Source: Betaproteobacteria bacterium HGW-Betaproteobacteria-22
GTDB lineage: Bacteria > Pseudomonadota > Gammaproteobacteria > Burkholderiales > Methylophilaceae
Assembly (NCBI GenBank): GCA_002842285.1
Contig: PHCJ01000002.1
Location: 62,001 to 126,000 of the forward strand
Direction: 5' to 3'
Length of the DNA stretch: 64,000 nucleotides
Shown: piece by piece, positions 1 to 10,792 of the stretch
How positions within the stretch are numbered: the stretch's first letter is position 1
Layout: each line of letters opens with the position of its first letter
The notes under the pieces: generated by a model
What the model was told of the DNA's origin: nothing
The model's database searches: none
The model's input: only the letters and a program-made list of their open reading frames with translations
Program-made: the position numbers and the translations under genes

Positions 1-269
1 ATCAATGCAGTACCTGCATAAATCATCAACTTCAACACATCGGACATTGCATCATCAACAAAGGCGCCAGTAAACGCATAACCCACACCGGGTGAGTGTG
101 TTGTAAACGTGAAATATGCAGCGATTAATAAAGTCAATTGTGCCAGCGCATAAAGCGCAATGCGATTAGACGGTTTCAAGAAAAGGTCCGCCAATAAAAT
201 GAACATCGCCATGCCCAAAACAATAATTTCAGGCAAAGCGGTGATAAGGTCGTAACGTATATTTTCCAT
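1..269 (-). CDS. nuoN: NADH-quinone oxidoreductase subunit N, 5' part only
   Basis: This is the N-terminal ~89 residues of the complex I membrane subunit NuoN, a proton-pumping antiporter-like subunit; the rest lies beyond the left edge. The reading frame starts at the ATG complementary to 267-269 (MENIRYDLITALPEIIVLGM) and stays open to base 1. The visible part is hydrophobic, with segments typical of the first transmembrane helices of NuoN. It follows nuoM by 3 bp on the same strand, the standard last position of a nuo operon. Identity rests on position plus the N-terminal pattern. Confidence 0.9.
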   Translation of the reverse strand, partial: MENIRYDLITALPEIIVLGMAMFILLADLFLKPSNRIALYALAQLTLLIAAYFTFTTHSPGVGYAFTGAFVDDAMSDVLKLMIYAGTAL

Positions 270-272
270 GAA

Positions 273-1772
273 TTATAAACCTGCTGGCAACTTGCTTTGT
301 GCTAGATGAGAAAGGAGTTGAGTAACCGTGGCATTGGTCATATCAGTTAATGGTTGCGGATAGACACCCAAACCAAGCACTAACAACGCCAGCGTCGCTA
401 AAATCAGAAATTCACGTTTATTGAGATCTTTTAACTCTGCCACATGCTGGTTAGCTACCTCTCCATAAAATACACGTTTAACCATCCATAAGGTATATGC
501 TGCGCCAAAAATCAAGGTGAACGAAGCTAAAAAGGCATACCAGAAATTGACCTGAATCGCACCCAGTATCACCATAAACTCACCTACAAAACCTGAAGTG
601 CCAGGTAAACCGCTATTCGCCATGGCAAACAGTACGGCAAATGCAGCAAAAACAGGCATCGTATTTGCCACACCGCCGTAAGCATCGATCTGACGACTAT
701 GTACACGGTCATAGAGCACACCTACTGCCAGAAACATCGCAGCGGATATAAAGCCGTGAGAGATCATCTGTACAATTGCGCCCTCAAGACCTAAGCTATT
801 GAAAATGAAAAAGCCTAGCGTCACAAAGCCCATGTGTGAAATCGATGAATAAGCAATGAGCTTTTTCATGTCCTTTTGAACCAATGCCACCAATGCGATA
901 TAAACAATAGCGATCAGTGATAATGCAATCATAAAGCCTGATAAATGATGTGCAGCATCGGGTGCGATCGGCATCGCAAAACGCAGAAAACTATATCCGC
1001 CCAATTTCAAGGCAATCGCAGCCAACACCACCGAACCGCCAGTTGGTGCTTCCACGTGGGCATCGGGCAACCAGGTGTGTACAGGCCACATAGGAATTTT
1101 CACCGCAAATGCCGCAAAGAATGCCAGGAAAATCAACACTTGCACATGCAATGGCATTGGAAATCTATAGTAATCTACAATTTCAAAACTGCCTGTCTGA
1201 TGAAAGAGGTATATAAAAGCAACCAGCATCAGCAATGAGCCCAGCAAGGTATACAGAAAAAACTTAACCGTCGCATATACACGGTTAGGACCACCCCAAA
1301 TACCAATCACTAAAAACATGGGGATCAGCATCGCCTCCCAGAACACGTAATACAAAATCGCATCAAGTGCACTAAACACGCCTATCATCAAACCACTCAT
1401 GATCAAAAATGAGGCCATATACTGCGCAACGCGCTTTTCAATAACTTCCCACGCTGCAATCACCACAATCACCGTGGTAAAACTGGTAAGCAATATCAGG
1501 GGCACAGCAATGCCATCAGCACCCAAGTGATAATGGATATTAAAAGAGGCTATCCACTGAAAACCTTCTTGAAACTGGAAGCCGCCATCGGCAAAATTAA
1601 ACAGCGTATACAGTGGAATAGTCACCGCAAAACTTGCCAGACTACCCAGCAGCGCCAGCCAGCGCGTCGCACCCGGTTTAGCGTCATTAGCGGTGAACAG
1701 CACCAGAATGCCCGCCAAAATCGGCAGCCAAATGGCAAAACTTAAAATATGCTGGGTAAAAAAATCAACCAT
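273..1772 (-). CDS. nuoM: NADH-quinone oxidoreductase subunit M
   Basis: NuoM is one of the three antiporter-like proton-translocating subunits in the membrane arm of respiratory complex I. The 499-residue protein is almost entirely hydrophobic, with about 14 predicted membrane helices. It carries the family's conserved glutamate region (VFWEAMLIPMFLVIGIWGG, around residue 145) and a channel lysine/proline-rich stretch (AVKIPMWPVHTWLPDAHVEA, around residue 225). The segment LIAYSSISHMGFV near residue 310 is also diagnostic. Length is normal for the family. It lies between nuoL and nuoN with short gaps and is presumably co-transcribed from upstream of nuoA. Confidence 0.97.
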   Translation of the reverse strand: MVDFFTQHILSFAIWLPILAGILVLFTANDAKPGATRWLALLGSLASFAVTIPLYTLFNFADGGFQFQEGFQWIASFNIHYHLGADGIAVPLILLTSFTTVIVVIAAWEVIEKRVAQYMASFLIMSGLMIGVFSALDAILYYVFWEAMLIPMFLVIGIWGGPNRVYATVKFFLYTLLGSLLMLVAFIYLFHQTGSFEIVDYYRFPMPLHVQVLIFLAFFAAFAVKIPMWPVHTWLPDAHVEAPTGGSVVLAAIALKLGGYSFLRFAMPIAPDAAHHLSGFMIALSLIAIVYIALVALVQKDMKKLIAYSSISHMGFVTLGFFIFNSLGLEGAIVQMISHGFISAAMFLAVGVLYDRVHSRQIDAYGGVANTMPVFAAFAVLFAMANSGLPGTSGFVGEFMVILGAIQVNFWYAFLASFTLIFGAAYTLWMVKRVFYGEVANQHVAELKDLNKREFLILATLALLVLGLGVYPQPLTDMTNATVTQLLSHLAQSKLPAGL

Positions 1773-1805
1773 TTTCTTTTTGTACTTTACTTAAAATTTT
1801 TGCAC

Positions 1806-3821
1806 TTAAAATTTGAGTGTATAGAATGAAAGCATGAAGAACACGCCAATAATCATCGCAAATGCATAGTGGTAAATCATGCCAGATTGCAACTTTCTCA
1901 CTACACGGGATAGTCTGCCGATTAAATTAGCAGTACCATTGACTACTACCCCATCTATCAATTTCACGTCACCGATGAGCCATAGCTTGTTACCAATCAA
2001 TCGTGAACCTGCGGCAAACACACGGTCATTAAAGCTGTCAAATCCGTATTTATTTTCCAAAATACAATGAATGGCAGAAAAGCGTTTTTGTATCATCTCC
2101 GGAATGTCAGGGCGCTTCATGTAGAAGAACCATGCCAACCCCACACCTGAAGCTGCCAACGCAAATGGCAATGTCAACAAACCATGCAGCGCCATACCTG
2201 CTGGTGAATGGAAAATGGTATGCCAGTGATGTGCAAGCGCATACATCGCAGGATGCTGGTCACTGTCTACGAAGATTACCTTTTTAAAAAAGTCGCCATA
2301 TAACATCGGCTCAATCGCCAGATATCCGATAAACAGCGAAGGGATAGCCAGCAAAACCAATGGGAGCTTAACCACCCAACCAGGCTCATGCGGATCCTCT
2401 GTCGGACTCAAACCATGATGGTGTTCATCATGATGAGCACCATCATGCTTAATCTCACGCCATTTTTCTTTACCGTGGAACACTAAAAAGTACATGCGGA
2501 AGCTATAAAATGCCGTCACAAAAACACCTGCGAGCACTGCAAAGTAAGCGAAGCCACTTCCAGTTATCGTAGAAAATTTTGCCGCTTCAATAATACTGTC
2601 CTTGGAATAAAAACCAGACAGGAATGGTGTGCCAATCAGCGCCAATGAGCCAATCAGTGAAGTAATCCAGGTGACCGGCATATACTTCTTCAAATTACCC
2701 ATATTGCGAATGTCCTGATCGTGGTGCATTCCCATGATTACAGCGCCTGCGCCTAAAAACAACAGCGCTTTAAAGAAAGCATGCGTCATCAGATGGAATA
2801 TTGCAACAGAATAGGCTGACACACCTAAAGCTACCGTCATATAACCCAACTGCGAGAGCGTAGAGTAAGCGACCACGCGTTTAATGTCGTTTTGGATAAT
2901 ACCCAAAAACCCCATAAATAGCGCTGTAATACTGCCGATAATCAATACGAAGGATAGCGCAGTAGATGAGAGCTCGAACAAAGGTGACATACGTGCCACC
3001 ATAAAAATACCTGCCGTCACCATAGTTGCCGCGTGGATTAATGCTGAAATTGGCGTTGGACCCTCCATGGAATCCGGCAGCCAGACATGTAATGGCACCT
3101 GTGCTGACTTGCCCATCGCGCCGATGAACAGCAGAATGCAGGTGACTGTCATTAGTGACCAGTAAGTGTCGCCAATGAAGTTTACTTTTGTATCTGCCAT
3201 CTGCGGTGCCACAGAAAAAACGGCCGAATAATCCAGACTGCCAAAGTGAAACAAAACTAGACCAATTCCCAACAGAAAACCAAAATCACCTACACGGTTC
3301 ACTAAAAAGGCTTTTAAATTGGCATAGATTGCTGTGGGACGGGTATACCAAAAACCAATCAGCAAATAAGAAACCAGACCTACCGCTTCCCAACCAAAGA
3401 ACAGCTGCATGAAGTTGTTACTCATCACCAGCATCAGCATTGAGAAGGTAAACAATGAGATGTAGCTGAAGAAGCGTGCGTAACCTCTGTCTTCCGCCAT
3501 GTAACCGATGGTATAAATATGCACCATCAGCGACACAAACGTCACTACCACCATCATCATCGCACTTAGACGGTCAATCAGAAATCCGATTTCAAAGGAG
3601 AAATTGCCACTCTTTAACCACGAGTATACCGTTTCATTATAGGGGGCCGCTGTCATTGCATGATTGAGCACATATGCCGACAGCACAAATGATACGCCCA
3701 CGCCTGTAATGGTGACGATATGTGCCGCGGCTCGCGGCAGAAACTTGCCGCAGAGGCCAACAATGATCGCTGCCAGCAAAGGCAACAATGGAATTGCTAA
3801 GTAAATTTGCTGCATGGTCAT
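1806..3821 (-). CDS. nuoL: NADH-quinone oxidoreductase subunit L
   Basis: NuoL is the distal antiporter-like subunit of complex I, with the long lateral amphipathic helix that runs along the membrane arm. The 671-residue protein has about 16 membrane segments. Diagnostic motifs are the glutamate helix (FFGWEAVGLVSYLLIGFWY, ~residue 142), KSAQVPLHVWLPDSMEGPTP (~240) and VAYSTLSQLGYM (~320). A His-rich cytosolic/periplasmic loop (KHDGAHHDEHHHGLSP, ~455) is a common variable region. Length is typical. It follows nuoK by 26 bp. Confidence 0.97.
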   Translation of the reverse strand: MTMQQIYLAIPLLPLLAAIIVGLCGKFLPRAAAHIVTITGVGVSFVLSAYVLNHAMTAAPYNETVYSWLKSGNFSFEIGFLIDRLSAMMMVVVTFVSLMVHIYTIGYMAEDRGYARFFSYISLFTFSMLMLVMSNNFMQLFFGWEAVGLVSYLLIGFWYTRPTAIYANLKAFLVNRVGDFGFLLGIGLVLFHFGSLDYSAVFSVAPQMADTKVNFIGDTYWSLMTVTCILLFIGAMGKSAQVPLHVWLPDSMEGPTPISALIHAATMVTAGIFMVARMSPLFELSSTALSFVLIIGSITALFMGFLGIIQNDIKRVVAYSTLSQLGYMTVALGVSAYSVAIFHLMTHAFFKALLFLGAGAVIMGMHHDQDIRNMGNLKKYMPVTWITSLIGSLALIGTPFLSGFYSKDSIIEAAKFSTITGSGFAYFAVLAGVFVTAFYSFRMYFLVFHGKEKWREIKHDGAHHDEHHHGLSPTEDPHEPGWVVKLPLVLLAIPSLFIGYLAIEPMLYGDFFKKVIFVDSDQHPAMYALAHHWHTIFHSPAGMALHGLLTLPFALAASGVGLAWFFYMKRPDIPEMIQKRFSAIHCILENKYGFDSFNDRVFAAGSRLIGNKLWLIGDVKLIDGVVVNGTANLIGRLSRVVRKLQSGMIYHYAFAMIIGVFFMLSFYTLKF

Positions 3822-3847
3822 GCTAAATACTTATCCTTTTTAATAAC

Positions 3848-4156
3848 TTAGCCTTTTAAGGCACTCAAGTCGTCCACATTGATCGTGCGTAAATTTCTGA
3901 ACAGCACCACTAAAATAGCTAAACCAATTGCAGACTCTGCGGCAGCAACGGTCAAGATAAAAAACACAAACACCTGTCCTGCAATGTCATGCAGGTAATG
4001 TGAAAACGCAATAAAGTTAAGATTCACCGCCAGCAGCATTAGCTCAATCGCCATCAGCAGAATAATGACATTCTTACGATTAAGAAAAATACCTACTACA
4101 CTAATAGCAAACAGCAGCGTGCCTAAGATTAGATAATGAGATAGACCGACCATCAT
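3848..4156 (-). CDS. nuoK: NADH-quinone oxidoreductase subunit K
   Basis: NuoK is a small membrane subunit of complex I related to MrpC/MnhC. It has 102 residues and three predicted membrane helices. The two conserved buried glutamates of the family can be seen: one in [19 protein letters not shown] (~res 36) and one in [19 protein letters not shown] (~res 72). Its start overlaps the stop of nuoJ by 4 bp, which suggests translational coupling. Two adjacent Met codons make the precise start uncertain by one residue. Confidence 0.97.
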   Translation of the reverse strand: MMVGLSHYLILGTLLFAISVVGIFLNRKNVIILLMAIELMLLAVNLNFIAFSHYLHDIAGQVFVFFILTVAAAESAIGLAILVVLFRNLRTINVDDLSALKG

Positions 4157-4821
4157 TTAGACTCCTTAACATCCGCAGCGGCATCTGTATCCGACACTAC
4201 AATTTTTTCTACCTCAGCCTTCATTTTCACTATGCGTAGACGGTCGGCTTTTTTAACCAGCACTTGCTTGGCAGGATCCATGGATTTACTTTCGCGACGC
4301 TCACGCAGTGTCAATGCAATGGCTGCCACAATCGCCACTAACAGCACCACCGAAGCCAGCTCAAACGCCAGCAAATAGTCCGTATAGAGCACACGTCCCA
4401 ATTCAGCGGTGTTGCTGTAACCTGCAGGGTGTTTAGCCGGTGCTGCCACTTTATCCACGCCGAAATTACGCACACCGACAATCATCACCATCTCAACCGC
4501 CATTAAACCACCTACAGGCAAGGCGATAGGAAGTGCTTTCCAAAAACCCTCACGCAGTCGATCAAGGTTAATATCCAGCATCATCACCACAAACAAGAAA
4601 AGCACCATCACCGCACCGACGTATACTAAAACAAGGGTGATTGCCAAAAACTCGGCTTCCAACAATAGCCAGATACCAGCCGCCGTAAAAAACGCCAGCA
4701 CCAGATACAAGGCTGCGTAAACTGGATTCCGCGTAGTAATCACGCGCAAACCTGCCATCAGCAATATGATGGCAAGCGTGTAAAAAACCAGGTCTTGAAA
4801 ATGTAAACCGAAAAATGTCAT
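4153..4821 (-). CDS. nuoJ: NADH-quinone oxidoreductase subunit J
   Basis: NuoJ is a membrane subunit of complex I next to the quinone channel. The 222-residue product has five hydrophobic helices, including the pi-bulge helix region ([20 protein letters not shown], ~residues 64-83). Beyond the last helix is a charged C-terminal tail of about 45 residues rich in Lys, Glu and Asp, somewhat longer than in E. coli. It overlaps nuoK by 4 bp. A gap of 136 bp separates it from nuoI upstream, the longest gap inside the cluster; I see no gene in it. Confidence 0.95.
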   Translation of the reverse strand: MTFFGLHFQDLVFYTLAIILLMAGLRVITTRNPVYAALYLVLAFFTAAGIWLLLEAEFLAITLVLVYVGAVMVLFLFVVMMLDINLDRLREGFWKALPIALPVGGLMAVEMVMIVGVRNFGVDKVAAPAKHPAGYSNTAELGRVLYTDYLLAFELASVVLLVAIVAAIALTLRERRESKSMDPAKQVLVKKADRLRIVKMKAEVEKIVVSDTDAAADVKESK

Positions 4822-4957
4822 CTAAACTCCGTGAAAAGTAAAATGTGAAATGTGAACGCTCGCGCTAATTGACACCTTTCATTTTTATTACCCGCTTCAC
4901 TACCTTTCTATCTCAAGTTTTCTACCTAAAGTATTTCTGATTAACAATAAGCATTAT

Positions 4958-5449
4958 TTATCTGTAAGCTTTATCTTGCGCACGATCAGCCGCAATTTGT
5001 TTCTCATGCTTATCCCCGACCGCCAGCAACATTTCTTTGGTGTAGAGCAAATCACCGCGCGCCTCGCCGTGGTAGTCAAAAATCCGCGTTTCTACAATGG
5101 AATCTACCGGACATGACTCTTCACACATACCGCAGAAAATACATTTGGTTAAATCAATATCGTATCGTGTGGTTCTGCGGGTATTATCCTCACGCTGTTC
5201 AGATTCAATGGTAATCGCCATTGCCGGACATACTGCCTCACAAAGTTTACAGGCAATGCAGCGCTCTTCACCATTTGGATAGCGGCGCAACGCATGCAGA
5301 CCGCGAAACCGATTAGACTGCGGTGTATTTTCTTCGGGATATTGCACCGTGATTTTAGGCGCAAAAAAGTAGCGGCCAGTGAGGGCAAGCCCTTTTAGCA
5401 GCTCCCACAGCATCAAACTTCCGAGTGTTTGTTTAATCGATTTAATCAT
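4958..5449 (-). CDS. nuoI: NADH-quinone oxidoreductase subunit I (2 x 4Fe-4S)
   Basis: NuoI is the peripheral-arm ferredoxin-like subunit carrying clusters N6a and N6b, which pass electrons towards NuoB and quinone. The 163-residue protein has two classic 4Fe-4S motifs, [12 protein letters not shown] (~res 64) and [12 protein letters not shown] (~res 103), each with the CxxCxxCxxxCP pattern. A short N-terminal amphipathic segment anchors it to the membrane arm. It sits between nuoH (26 bp upstream) and nuoJ. Length is normal. Confidence 0.97.
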   Translation of the reverse strand: MIKSIKQTLGSLMLWELLKGLALTGRYFFAPKITVQYPEENTPQSNRFRGLHALRRYPNGEERCIACKLCEAVCPAMAITIESEQREDNTRRTTRYDIDLTKCIFCGMCEESCPVDSIVETRIFDYHGEARGDLLYTKEMLLAVGDKHEKQIAADRAQDKAYR

Positions 5450-5475
5450 GTCTATTATTTATTTAAAGTCTGTAC

Positions 5476-6504
5476 CTAATGAAACAAGTGCGCCCAAGGG
5501 GTCTGCATCATGCCGCCTACGAATACAATCCACACTATGGTAATGGGGATAAAGACTTTCCAGCCCAGGCGCATAATCTGGTCATAGCGGTAGCGCGGAA
5601 AGGTTGCCCTGAACCATAAGAACAGGAATAGCAAAAACCCCACTTTGGCCAAAAGCCACAAAAAGCTGTCCGGGATAAACGAAACGGGGGATAGCCAGCC
5701 GCCTAAGAACATCAATGCTGCCAGCATAGAAACCAAAATCATATTGGCATACTCGGCCAGAAAGAACACAGCAAACGCCATACCTGAATACTCCACGTGG
5801 AAACCTGCCACAATTTCAGACTCGCCCTCAGCTACGTCAAAAGGTGCACGATTGGTTTCTGCCACCGCGGAAATAAAATAAACAATAAATAAAGGAAATA
5901 ACGGCAAAAAATACCAATGCAACAGGCCACCACTCTGGCCCATGACAATTTTCCCCAAGTTCAAGCTGTTAGCACACATCAACACGCCTACTAGGGCGAA
6001 ACCCATCGCGATCTCGTAGGAAACAATTTGTGCCGCTGATCGCAAGCTGCCCAAAAACGCGTATTTGGAATTTGATGCCCAGCCTGCAATAATCACGCCG
6101 TACACAGCCACTGAAGTCATGGCCAAAATATAAAGCAAGCCCGCATCAATATCTGCCAATACCATATTCATGTCAAACGGCACAACCGCCCATGCCGCAA
6201 AAGCCGGAGCAATGGCCAACACCGGCCCCAACAAGAACAAGGCCTTATTGGAAGCAGTAGGTAAAATCACCTCTTTGAATAATAGTTTGATACCGTCTGC
6301 CAGCGGCTGCAATAAGCCAAAATAGCCCACACGGTTAGGACCAATACGCACCTGCATATAGCCTATAACCTTACGTTCGGCTAACGTCAAGTAAGCAACA
6401 GCGCCCATCAGCGGCGCTACAATGGCAATAATCTTAATGAGCGTCCAGCCAGTAATCTCTACAGCCGGCCAGTAACTACCAAATAAATTTGACAACCATT
6501 CCAT
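5476..6504 (-). CDS. nuoH: NADH-quinone oxidoreductase subunit H
   Basis: NuoH forms much of the ubiquinone-binding chamber where the membrane and peripheral arms of complex I meet. The 342-residue protein has about eight or nine membrane helices. It contains the conserved [20 protein letters not shown] loop (~res 42) and the acidic [20 protein letters not shown] loop (~res 214), both hallmarks of the family. Its stop codon lies 26 bp before nuoI, and its start shares one base with the end of nuoG. Confidence 0.97.
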   Translation of the reverse strand: MEWLSNLFGSYWPAVEITGWTLIKIIAIVAPLMGAVAYLTLAERKVIGYMQVRIGPNRVGYFGLLQPLADGIKLLFKEVILPTASNKALFLLGPVLAIAPAFAAWAVVPFDMNMVLADIDAGLLYILAMTSVAVYGVIIAGWASNSKYAFLGSLRSAAQIVSYEIAMGFALVGVLMCANSLNLGKIVMGQSGGLLHWYFLPLFPLFIVYFISAVAETNRAPFDVAEGESEIVAGFHVEYSGMAFAVFFLAEYANMILVSMLAALMFLGGWLSPVSFIPDSFLWLLAKVGFLLFLFLWFRATFPRYRYDQIMRLGWKVFIPITIVWIVFVGGMMQTPWAHLFH

Positions 6505-8939
6505 TAGGCATGTACTTCCGTAATTATTTTATTATTTACGATGGATGTTTCAGGCTCGTATTTTTCGACAGTAATTTCGCCCATCAAATCACCCAAGCTC
6601 GAGGTTTCCGGACGCGCCGCAGCGACACGCACACATCCCATCGCCACGTGATTATCCAAACGCACGGTCAGAATTGCGCTGCCTTTTTCCTGCCTTACCA
6701 GCACCTGGTCACCATCAACCAGCCCAAGCGCCTCCATTTCTTTCGCACACATGCGCGCCATGGGCGTAATGTTGTATTTGGTTTTCTTCAACGAGGGGGC
6801 ACGTCGCACAATCGGATCAGACTCATATTGCGGCACTTCACCAATCCGCTGCAAGCCGTCATGCTTGATGTTGACCTGAATTTCCACCAACTCACGCAAG
6901 TTATTGTTCAAACTACGCCAAACCACCGCAGATGGCTTATCTCCACCAAAAATCGCCTCTTTCACTTGATCGCTTGATTCGTAATCAAAATCATGCAGGC
7001 CCAGTGTATTAGCCAGCACACGCAAAACTTTCCAGCCAGGTCGCGCCTCACCTAATGGTCTGACTGCCGCAGCAAAGCTTTGCACCCGCCCCTCCATACT
7101 CATGAAAGTACCGGAAGTTTCTGTAAACGGCGCAATTGGCAGCAGAATGTCTGCGTTATCTAACGCTTGTGATTTATAGGCAGTAAGTGCTACTACGCAC
7201 TCAGCTTTTTCCATCGCCGCTTTTGCCAGCGCAGCATGCTGACAATCCAGCTCAGGTTCAATATTCAGCAACAGGTAGGCTTTGCGCGGCACTTCGAGCA
7301 TCGCACGGGCATGCATGCCCGTGCTTGACGGCATCACACCCATCATATGCATGCCTGTACTATTGGCTGCAGCTGGCAAAATTCCGCCTTTGGCACCTGT
7401 AATACCGCCAATAGCTTCTGCCATGCTGTACATCTCTGTAAAGCGCGGGTCGCTTAATGCCATATTCCCCAGAAAAATACCCACTTTAGGTGCAATCAGC
7501 GAGTAGTTTCTGCCATGCCCAGCCAAACTCTCGGCTATCGCCTGGGTGTTTGGACGTACTTTGATATCTTCTAACAAAGCACTCAATGTTGGGGGCAAGC
7601 ACAAAGACAAACGCTGCAAGCCGGACATCGCTTTTAGAATTTGACCTAACACATTCACAATGTCATTGGGACGCACAATCACTTTGTGGGCAACTTCCAT
7701 TAAAGGATCATTATCAAGCGGACTGACGATGGATAATTCTGCACCGTTGGCAACCGCCTTACGGAAACGCTGAGCCAGCAATGGATGTTCGTTGCGCAGA
7801 TTAGAGCCGATCACAATGATACGGTCCAGTTGTTCAAGTTCGTGAATGTTGCAACCCATCCAGGGGGTTCCTAAGCGCTTGCCGTCCAAACGGAAATCAG
7901 TTTGGCGCAAACGATAGTCCACATTGCCACAGCCAAGACCGTTTGCCAACTTTTTGGCTAAGTAGCCTTCTTCCATGGTGCTGTTAGGTGACACCAGCAC
8001 ACCCAAAGCATCACTACCATATTCGTTGGTGATGTCTTTAATCTGCCCAGCCGCAAATTCCAGTGCAGTTTTCCAGTCGACTTCCACCCACGCACCATTG
8101 TGCTTGATCATAGGCACTTTGAGACGATCCGGACTATTTAAGCCCTCGTAAGAAAAGCGATCACGGTCGGATAACCAGCACTCGTTGATGCTTTCTTTCT
8201 CTCTCGGCAATACACGCATGACTTTGTTATCTTTGACGTGCACTTCGATGTGCGAGCCCAAGCTGTCATGCGGTGCTATACTTGGGCGACGGGTAAGTTC
8301 CCAACTACGCGCGGAATAGCGGAAAGGCTTGCTGGTGAGTGCACCTACCGGGCATAGGTCAATAATATTGCCAGAAAGCTCTGAGTTCACACTTTTATCA
8401 ACATAAGCCGTGATTTCCGCGTGCTCACCTCGGCCCACCATCCCCAGCTCCTGCATGCCACCAACTTCTTTCAGGAAGCGCACACAGCGCGTGCATTGAA
8501 TGCAGCGCGTCATATCCGTACTCACCAGCGGCCCGATATTCTTATTGAACACCACACGCTTTTCTTCAGTGTAGCGTGAACCGCTCACGCCATAAGCAAC
8601 AGCAATGTCTTGCAAATCGCACTCTCCACCCTGATCGCAGATTGGGCAATCAAGCGGATGGTTAATCAGTAAGAACTCCATCACGCTTTGTTGCGCCTCA
8701 ATGGCAGATTTGGAACGTGTGAAAATTTTCATGCCGTCAGCCACTGGCGTAGCGCATGCGGGTAATGGTTTATTGAACTTTTCGACCTGCACCAGACACA
8801 TACGGCAGTTAGCCGCTACAGAGAGTTTCGGATGGTAGCAAAAACGCGGAATCGCAATACCAACCTTGTCGGCCGCATCAATGATGGTGCTACCGTGCTC
8901 AACCTCTACTGACTTGCCGTCTATTTCTATATTTAACAT
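6504..8939 (-). CDS. nuoG: NADH-quinone oxidoreductase subunit G
   Basis: NuoG is the large iron-sulfur subunit of the peripheral arm, a molybdopterin-oxidoreductase relative. In its 811 residues the N-terminal 2Fe-2S ferredoxin domain shows Cys at FCYHP and NCRMCLVQV (~res 34-50). Next come the His-Cys motif [17 protein letters not shown] (~94-110) and the 4Fe-4S pair [12 protein letters not shown] (~144) with the later [12 protein letters not shown] Cys. The C-terminal two thirds is the molybdopterin-like fold. It abuts nuoF (next base) and overlaps nuoH by one base, so the genes are tightly coupled. Confidence 0.97.
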   Translation of the reverse strand: MLNIEIDGKSVEVEHGSTIIDAADKVGIAIPRFCYHPKLSVAANCRMCLVQVEKFNKPLPACATPVADGMKIFTRSKSAIEAQQSVMEFLLINHPLDCPICDQGGECDLQDIAVAYGVSGSRYTEEKRVVFNKNIGPLVSTDMTRCIQCTRCVRFLKEVGGMQELGMVGRGEHAEITAYVDKSVNSELSGNIIDLCPVGALTSKPFRYSARSWELTRRPSIAPHDSLGSHIEVHVKDNKVMRVLPREKESINECWLSDRDRFSYEGLNSPDRLKVPMIKHNGAWVEVDWKTALEFAAGQIKDITNEYGSDALGVLVSPNSTMEEGYLAKKLANGLGCGNVDYRLRQTDFRLDGKRLGTPWMGCNIHELEQLDRIIVIGSNLRNEHPLLAQRFRKAVANGAELSIVSPLDNDPLMEVAHKVIVRPNDIVNVLGQILKAMSGLQRLSLCLPPTLSALLEDIKVRPNTQAIAESLAGHGRNYSLIAPKVGIFLGNMALSDPRFTEMYSMAEAIGGITGAKGGILPAAANSTGMHMMGVMPSSTGMHARAMLEVPRKAYLLLNIEPELDCQHAALAKAAMEKAECVVALTAYKSQALDNADILLPIAPFTETSGTFMSMEGRVQSFAAAVRPLGEARPGWKVLRVLANTLGLHDFDYESSDQVKEAIFGGDKPSAVVWRSLNNNLRELVEIQVNIKHDGLQRIGEVPQYESDPIVRRAPSLKKTKYNITPMARMCAKEMEALGLVDGDQVLVRQEKGSAILTVRLDNHVAMGCVRVAAARPETSSLGDLMGEITVEKYEPETSIVNNKIITEVHA

Positions 8940-10271
8940 TTACTTGCCATCCACCATTGATTTGCCATGCTGAATGTAATACTCAAACTCTGGCCTGAAA
9001 TGCTTGATAAAACTCAACACTGGCGTAGCTGCCGCCTCACCTAGCGCACAAATTGTGCGCCCTGCAATGTTATTGCTAACATCTGTCAGCAAGTCTAAAT
9101 CTTCCATCTTACCTTGACCTTTTATAATACGGTCTATAACGCGATAAACCCAGCCGGTGCCTTCTCGGCATGGCGTACATTGCCCACAGCTTTCTTCATA
9201 AAAAAAGTAAGATAAACGATGCAAGGTTTTTACCATGCAGGTGGTTTCGTCCATCACAATCATAGAGCCCGCACCAAGACTGGATCTTGCTTTACTAAGG
9301 CCTTCATAATCCATGGTTGCACCCAGTATCGCGGATGCCGGCAATACTGCTGTAGATGGCCCGCCAGGAATCACCGCTTTCAACTGACGACCTTTCCAGA
9401 TACCCCCTGCCATTGCCAGCAGCTCGGTAAAAGGCGTCCCCATTTTCACTTCATAGTTACCTGGTTTCTCTACATGACCTGAAACCGAGAACAGTTTGGT
9501 ACCGCCTGAGTTAGGCACACCCAACTCTGCAAAGGCTTTTCCGCCGTTTTGCATAATCCAGGGAATGCTGGTGTAACTCTCTGTGTTATTGACATTGGTT
9601 GGCTTACCGAACACGCCGTAACTCGCGGGGAATGGCGGCTTGAAACGTGGCTGACCTTTTTTACCTTCAATCGATTCGATTAAAGCCGTTTCTTCGCCGC
9701 AGATGTAAGCGCCGTAACCATGGACTGCATACAAGTCAAAGCTGAAATTAGTGCTGAAGAGGTTTTCGCCCAAATAACCCGCAGCTTTAGCTTCATGCAA
9801 AGCTGCTTCAAAAGTTTCGTAATCCTGCCAGATTTCACCATGGATATAGTTATAACCCACACGCGCACCTAAAGTATAGGCCGCGATTGCCATACCCTCA
9901 ATCAGCTGATGCGGGTTGTAGCGAATAATGTCACGGTCTTTGAATGTGCCTGGCTCACCTTCATCGGTATTGCAGACTAGATATTTAACACCATCAAAAT
10001 AACGTGGCATGAAGCTCCACTTGAGGCCGGTCGGGAACCCTGCACCGCCACGTCCACGCAAACCTGAGTTTTTCACTTCAGTGATAATGTCTGTAGCTTT
10101 GACCTTTTCAGTAACAATACGCTTTAATGTAGCATAACCACCCAACTTGAGATAAGTCTCCAACGAGGCTGGATTTTCTTCGGTTAACGTACGCAGCGTA
10201 ACCAAAGTTTGACCCGTTAAATCTGTCTTTATCACAGGTTTCTGAATCGCCGGTTTTGTAGTAGCCACCAT
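8940..10271 (-). CDS. nuoF: NADH-quinone oxidoreductase subunit F (FMN, NADH site)
   Basis: NuoF oxidises NADH, holds FMN and carries 4Fe-4S cluster N3. The 443-residue protein has the glycine-rich [16 protein letters not shown] segment (~res 69), [16 protein letters not shown] (~res 100) for nucleotide binding, and [12 protein letters not shown] (~res 362) plus a distal Cys in [10 protein letters not shown] for the cluster. The N-terminal ~35 residues form a Thr/Lys-rich extension. It overlaps nuoE by one base. Confidence 0.97.
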   Translation of the reverse strand: MVATTKPAIQKPVIKTDLTGQTLVTLRTLTEENPASLETYLKLGGYATLKRIVTEKVKATDIITEVKNSGLRGRGGAGFPTGLKWSFMPRYFDGVKYLVCNTDEGEPGTFKDRDIIRYNPHQLIEGMAIAAYTLGARVGYNYIHGEIWQDYETFEAALHEAKAAGYLGENLFSTNFSFDLYAVHGYGAYICGEETALIESIEGKKGQPRFKPPFPASYGVFGKPTNVNNTESYTSIPWIMQNGGKAFAELGVPNSGGTKLFSVSGHVEKPGNYEVKMGTPFTELLAMAGGIWKGRQLKAVIPGGPSTAVLPASAILGATMDYEGLSKARSSLGAGSMIVMDETTCMVKTLHRLSYFFYEESCGQCTPCREGTGWVYRVIDRIIKGQGKMEDLDLLTDVSNNIAGRTICALGEAAATPVLSFIKHFRPEFEYYIQHGKSMVDGK

Positions 10272-10744
10272 TATTTAAGACCCTCAATAATCGCGTCCAC
10301 TTTTTGAACAGTTAAGAACTCATGCATCTCGGTATTATTCACATGCATCAATGGCGCACCGCCACAACAACCCATGCATTCACCTTCTTTAAGGCAAAAT
10401 TTTCCATCAGGTGTCACTTCGTTAAAACCCACACCAAGTTTATGCTGCAAGTGCTCTACAATCTCATCAGAACCGCGTAACATGCATGAAATATTGGTAC
10501 ACACGGTGACTTTGTATTTACCTACCGGACTCAAATCGTACATGTTGTAAAAAGTTGCCACTTCCATCGCGGCGATCTCTGGGATGCCCAGATATTGGGC
10601 CACCTCGGTGATACTTTCTTTTGATAGCCAGCCGCGCTCGATTTGCACAATACGTAATGCACTCATCACGGCGGCCTGACGTTTATCCGCCGGATATTTG
10701 GTCAGCTCGTAGTCTATTTTTGCAATGGCTTCTGGACTTAACAT
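10271..10744 (-). CDS. nuoE: NADH-quinone oxidoreductase subunit E (2Fe-2S)
   Basis: NuoE is the thioredoxin-like 2Fe-2S subunit (cluster N1a) that works with NuoF in the NADH module. The 157-residue product carries the four expected cysteines: CTNISC (~res 82, with a further Cys-Met-Leu-Arg-Gly context) and [11 protein letters not shown] (~res 122). Length matches the family. It lies 48 bp after nuoD; the gap holds only a weak ribosome-binding region. Confidence 0.96.
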   Translation of the reverse strand: MLSPEAIAKIDYELTKYPADKRQAAVMSALRIVQIERGWLSKESITEVAQYLGIPEIAAMEVATFYNMYDLSPVGKYKVTVCTNISCMLRGSDEIVEHLQHKLGVGFNEVTPDGKFCLKEGECMGCCGGAPLMHVNNTEMHEFLTVQKVDAIIEGLK

Positions 10745-10792
10745 TTTATTTGTCTATTTTATCTATCAGATTTATTTATCTGCCCGACCGAA

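Noticed and set aside
4822-4957. Possible small gene or RNA between nuoJ and nuoI
   Set aside because: No start with ribosome-binding site, no conserved motif and no strong structure in the 136 bp.
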